From NCBI GenBank assembly GCA_007123975.1, contig SLFZ01000128.1:1-14449 (forward strand): a DNA stretch of 14,449 bases, written 5' to 3'. Position 1 is the stretch's first letter. The number at the start of each line of letters is the position of its first letter. The notes under the pieces were generated by a model. It made no database searches, had not been told where the DNA came from, and was given only the letters and a program-made list of their open reading frames with translations. The DNA comes from Candidatus Izemoplasma sp. (lineage in GTDB: Bacteria > Bacillota_I > Bacilli_A > Izemoplasmatales > Izemoplasmataceae). Shown here piece by piece: positions 13,438-14,449 of this stretch. A program made the position numbers and the translations under genes.

Positions 13438-14449
13438 ATGTGTGGAATCGTTGGATTTTTAGGAGATAAAAACGCAAAAGCCATCGTCCTTGAAGGACTT
13501 CAGAGACTAGAGTACCGGGGTTATGACTCCGCTGGCATAAGCCTATATAATCAAAAATCCGGTGTTTTTGACATGTTCAAAGACAAGGGAAGGGTTGCCC
13601 ACTTGACGACGCTCTTAAAGGACGTTGATGATTCAACCATTGGCATCGGACATACCCGTTGGGCCACCCATGGAAAAGTAAATCGCACCAACGCGCACCC
13701 ACACGTGTCGACGTCGAAACGTTTTATCGTCGTCCATAATGGGGTCATTGAGAACTACCGTGCGTTGAAACGCGATTTTTTAGATGGTGTGAGACTGGAA
13801 AGTGAAACGGATACTGAGGTTATCGTCCAGATTATCGAGAAGTTTTCACACACCATGGATGCGCCGCAAGCGGTGCACGAAGCGTTGAGACTCTTAGAAG
13901 GATCATACGCGTTGTTGGTGCTCGACCAAGAACAACCCAATCGCCTCATTGCGGCCAAAAACAAAAGCCCGTTGTTGATTGGTAAAAGCGAGCGTGGGTT
14001 TATTGTCGCAAGCGACCTGATGGCGCTAGGCAAGTACAGCGACGACTACGCGCCGCTTGAAGATTACACCATGACCGTCATTGAACGAAACAAACTCGCC
14101 ATATACAACCGTGACTACGACGAAGCGGAGATCACGTTTGAACCCATTGATTTTGACGACGACATGGCCGAACGCGGGCCATACCCACATTTCATGCTCA
14201 AAGAAATCATGGAACAACCGCTCGTTGTGCGCAAGATCCTTTCCAAGTATTTTGACGACGAGAAACTCACGATTGACGAGGCGATTATCCAAGACCTTCG
14301 TCAAAGCGATCGAATTCATATCCTCGCTGCCGGCACGAGCATGCATGCCGGGCTCATCGGCAAACAGCTTTTCAAAACACTGACAGGGAAACCCGTCGAA
14401 GTCCATATTGCCAGTGAGTTTGCCTACAACCCGCCCGTGTTCACTGACA
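13438..14449 (+). CDS. glmS: Glutamine-fructose-6-phosphate aminotransferase (3' partial)
   Basis: The first 337 codons of an enzyme that is normally about 600 residues; the frame is still open at the right edge. It makes glucosamine-6-phosphate from fructose-6-phosphate and glutamine, the entry to amino sugars for peptidoglycan and other glycans. The N-terminal class II glutaminase is complete: Cys2 (MCGIVGF) is the nucleophile after Met removal, with HTRWATHG (Arg74, Trp75), NGVIENY (Asn101, Gly102) and SETDTEV (Asp125). The start of the first sugar isomerase (SIS) domain follows, with ILAAGTSMHAGL near residue 298 and the EFAYNPP segment at the edge. ATG 13438 has AGGAGGA at 13424-13430 and a strong promoter before that. 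A complete glmS is expected to continue beyond the window. Confidence 0.95.
   Translation, partial: MCGIVGFLGDKNAKAIVLEGLQRLEYRGYDSAGISLYNQKSGVFDMFKDKGRVAHLTTLLKDVDDSTIGIGHTRWATHGKVNRTNAHPHVSTSKRFIVVHNGVIENYRALKRDFLDGVRLESETDTEVIVQIIEKFSHTMDAPQAVHEALRLLEGSYALLVLDQEQPNRLIAAKNKSPLLIGKSERGFIVASDLMALGKYSDDYAPLEDYTMTVIERNKLAIYNRDYDEAEITFEPIDFDDDMAERGPYPHFMLKEIMEQPLVVRKILSKYFDDEKLTIDEAIIQDLRQSDRIHILAAGTSMHAGLIGKQLFKTLTGKPVEVHIASEFAYNPPVFTD

Noticed and set aside
1..14449. Mobile element, CRISPR array, tRNA or rRNA
   Set aside because: No transposase, integrase, spaced direct repeats, tRNA-like cloverleaf or rRNA segments were found on either strand by reading.

Overview
The window is a gene-dense bacterial chromosome segment of roughly even base composition. 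It has strong Shine-Dalgarno sites (AGGAGG or GAGGTGA type), TATAAT-type promoters and several U-tailed hairpin terminators. TGA is used as a stop and Trp is written TGG, so the standard stop code holds. The gene set (PadR plus HAAS-type membrane protein, M42 and M29 peptidases, NadD/NadE, MnmA, GlmS) and the signals point to Bacillota. The MnmA protein has the long N-terminal segment ('MRNWDS...CPQ...DYDDA') that I associate with Mollicutes and their relatives rather than with Bacillus. My best guess, which is an inference, is a fairly GC-rich lineage near the Mollicutes or Erysipelotrichia.

Left part (1-2650): the 3' end of an FbpC-like ABC ATPase gene whose start lies outside the window; a small GNAT acetyltransferase gene with its own promoter, a TTG start and a terminator that overlaps its stop codon; then a PadR regulator overlapping the gene for a HAAS-type protein with about six internal membrane repeats. 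Two related palindromes of the form TTGTG-N5-CACAA sit on the PadR promoter and look like an autoregulatory operator pair.

Middle part (2650-5950): a DUF697-like membrane protein translationally coupled (ATGA) to an M29-family aminopeptidase, facing a convergent M42-family peptidase across a shared hairpin terminator. The M29 protein seems to lack one of the usual metal-binding glutamates.

NAD/tRNA operon (5980-10481): nadD, nadE (glutamine-dependent form), mnmA and a patatin-like phospholipase are closely spaced and end in a strong terminator. nadD is divergent from the M42 gene; both have extended -10 promoters.

Right part (10482-13367): the least familiar region. Four overlapping genes encode a secreted, beta-rich protein with a signal peptide, a membrane-anchored extracytoplasmic protein, a minimal ABC ATPase and a six-helix permease. 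The order and overlaps suggest one system, perhaps export of, or protection from, the secreted protein. I cannot assign the first two proteins to a named family. The window closes with the first 337 codons of glmS, which has its own promoter and runs off the right edge.

No tRNA, rRNA, CRISPR array, insertion sequence, integrase or phage gene was seen, and no gap without a gene exceeds 120 bases.
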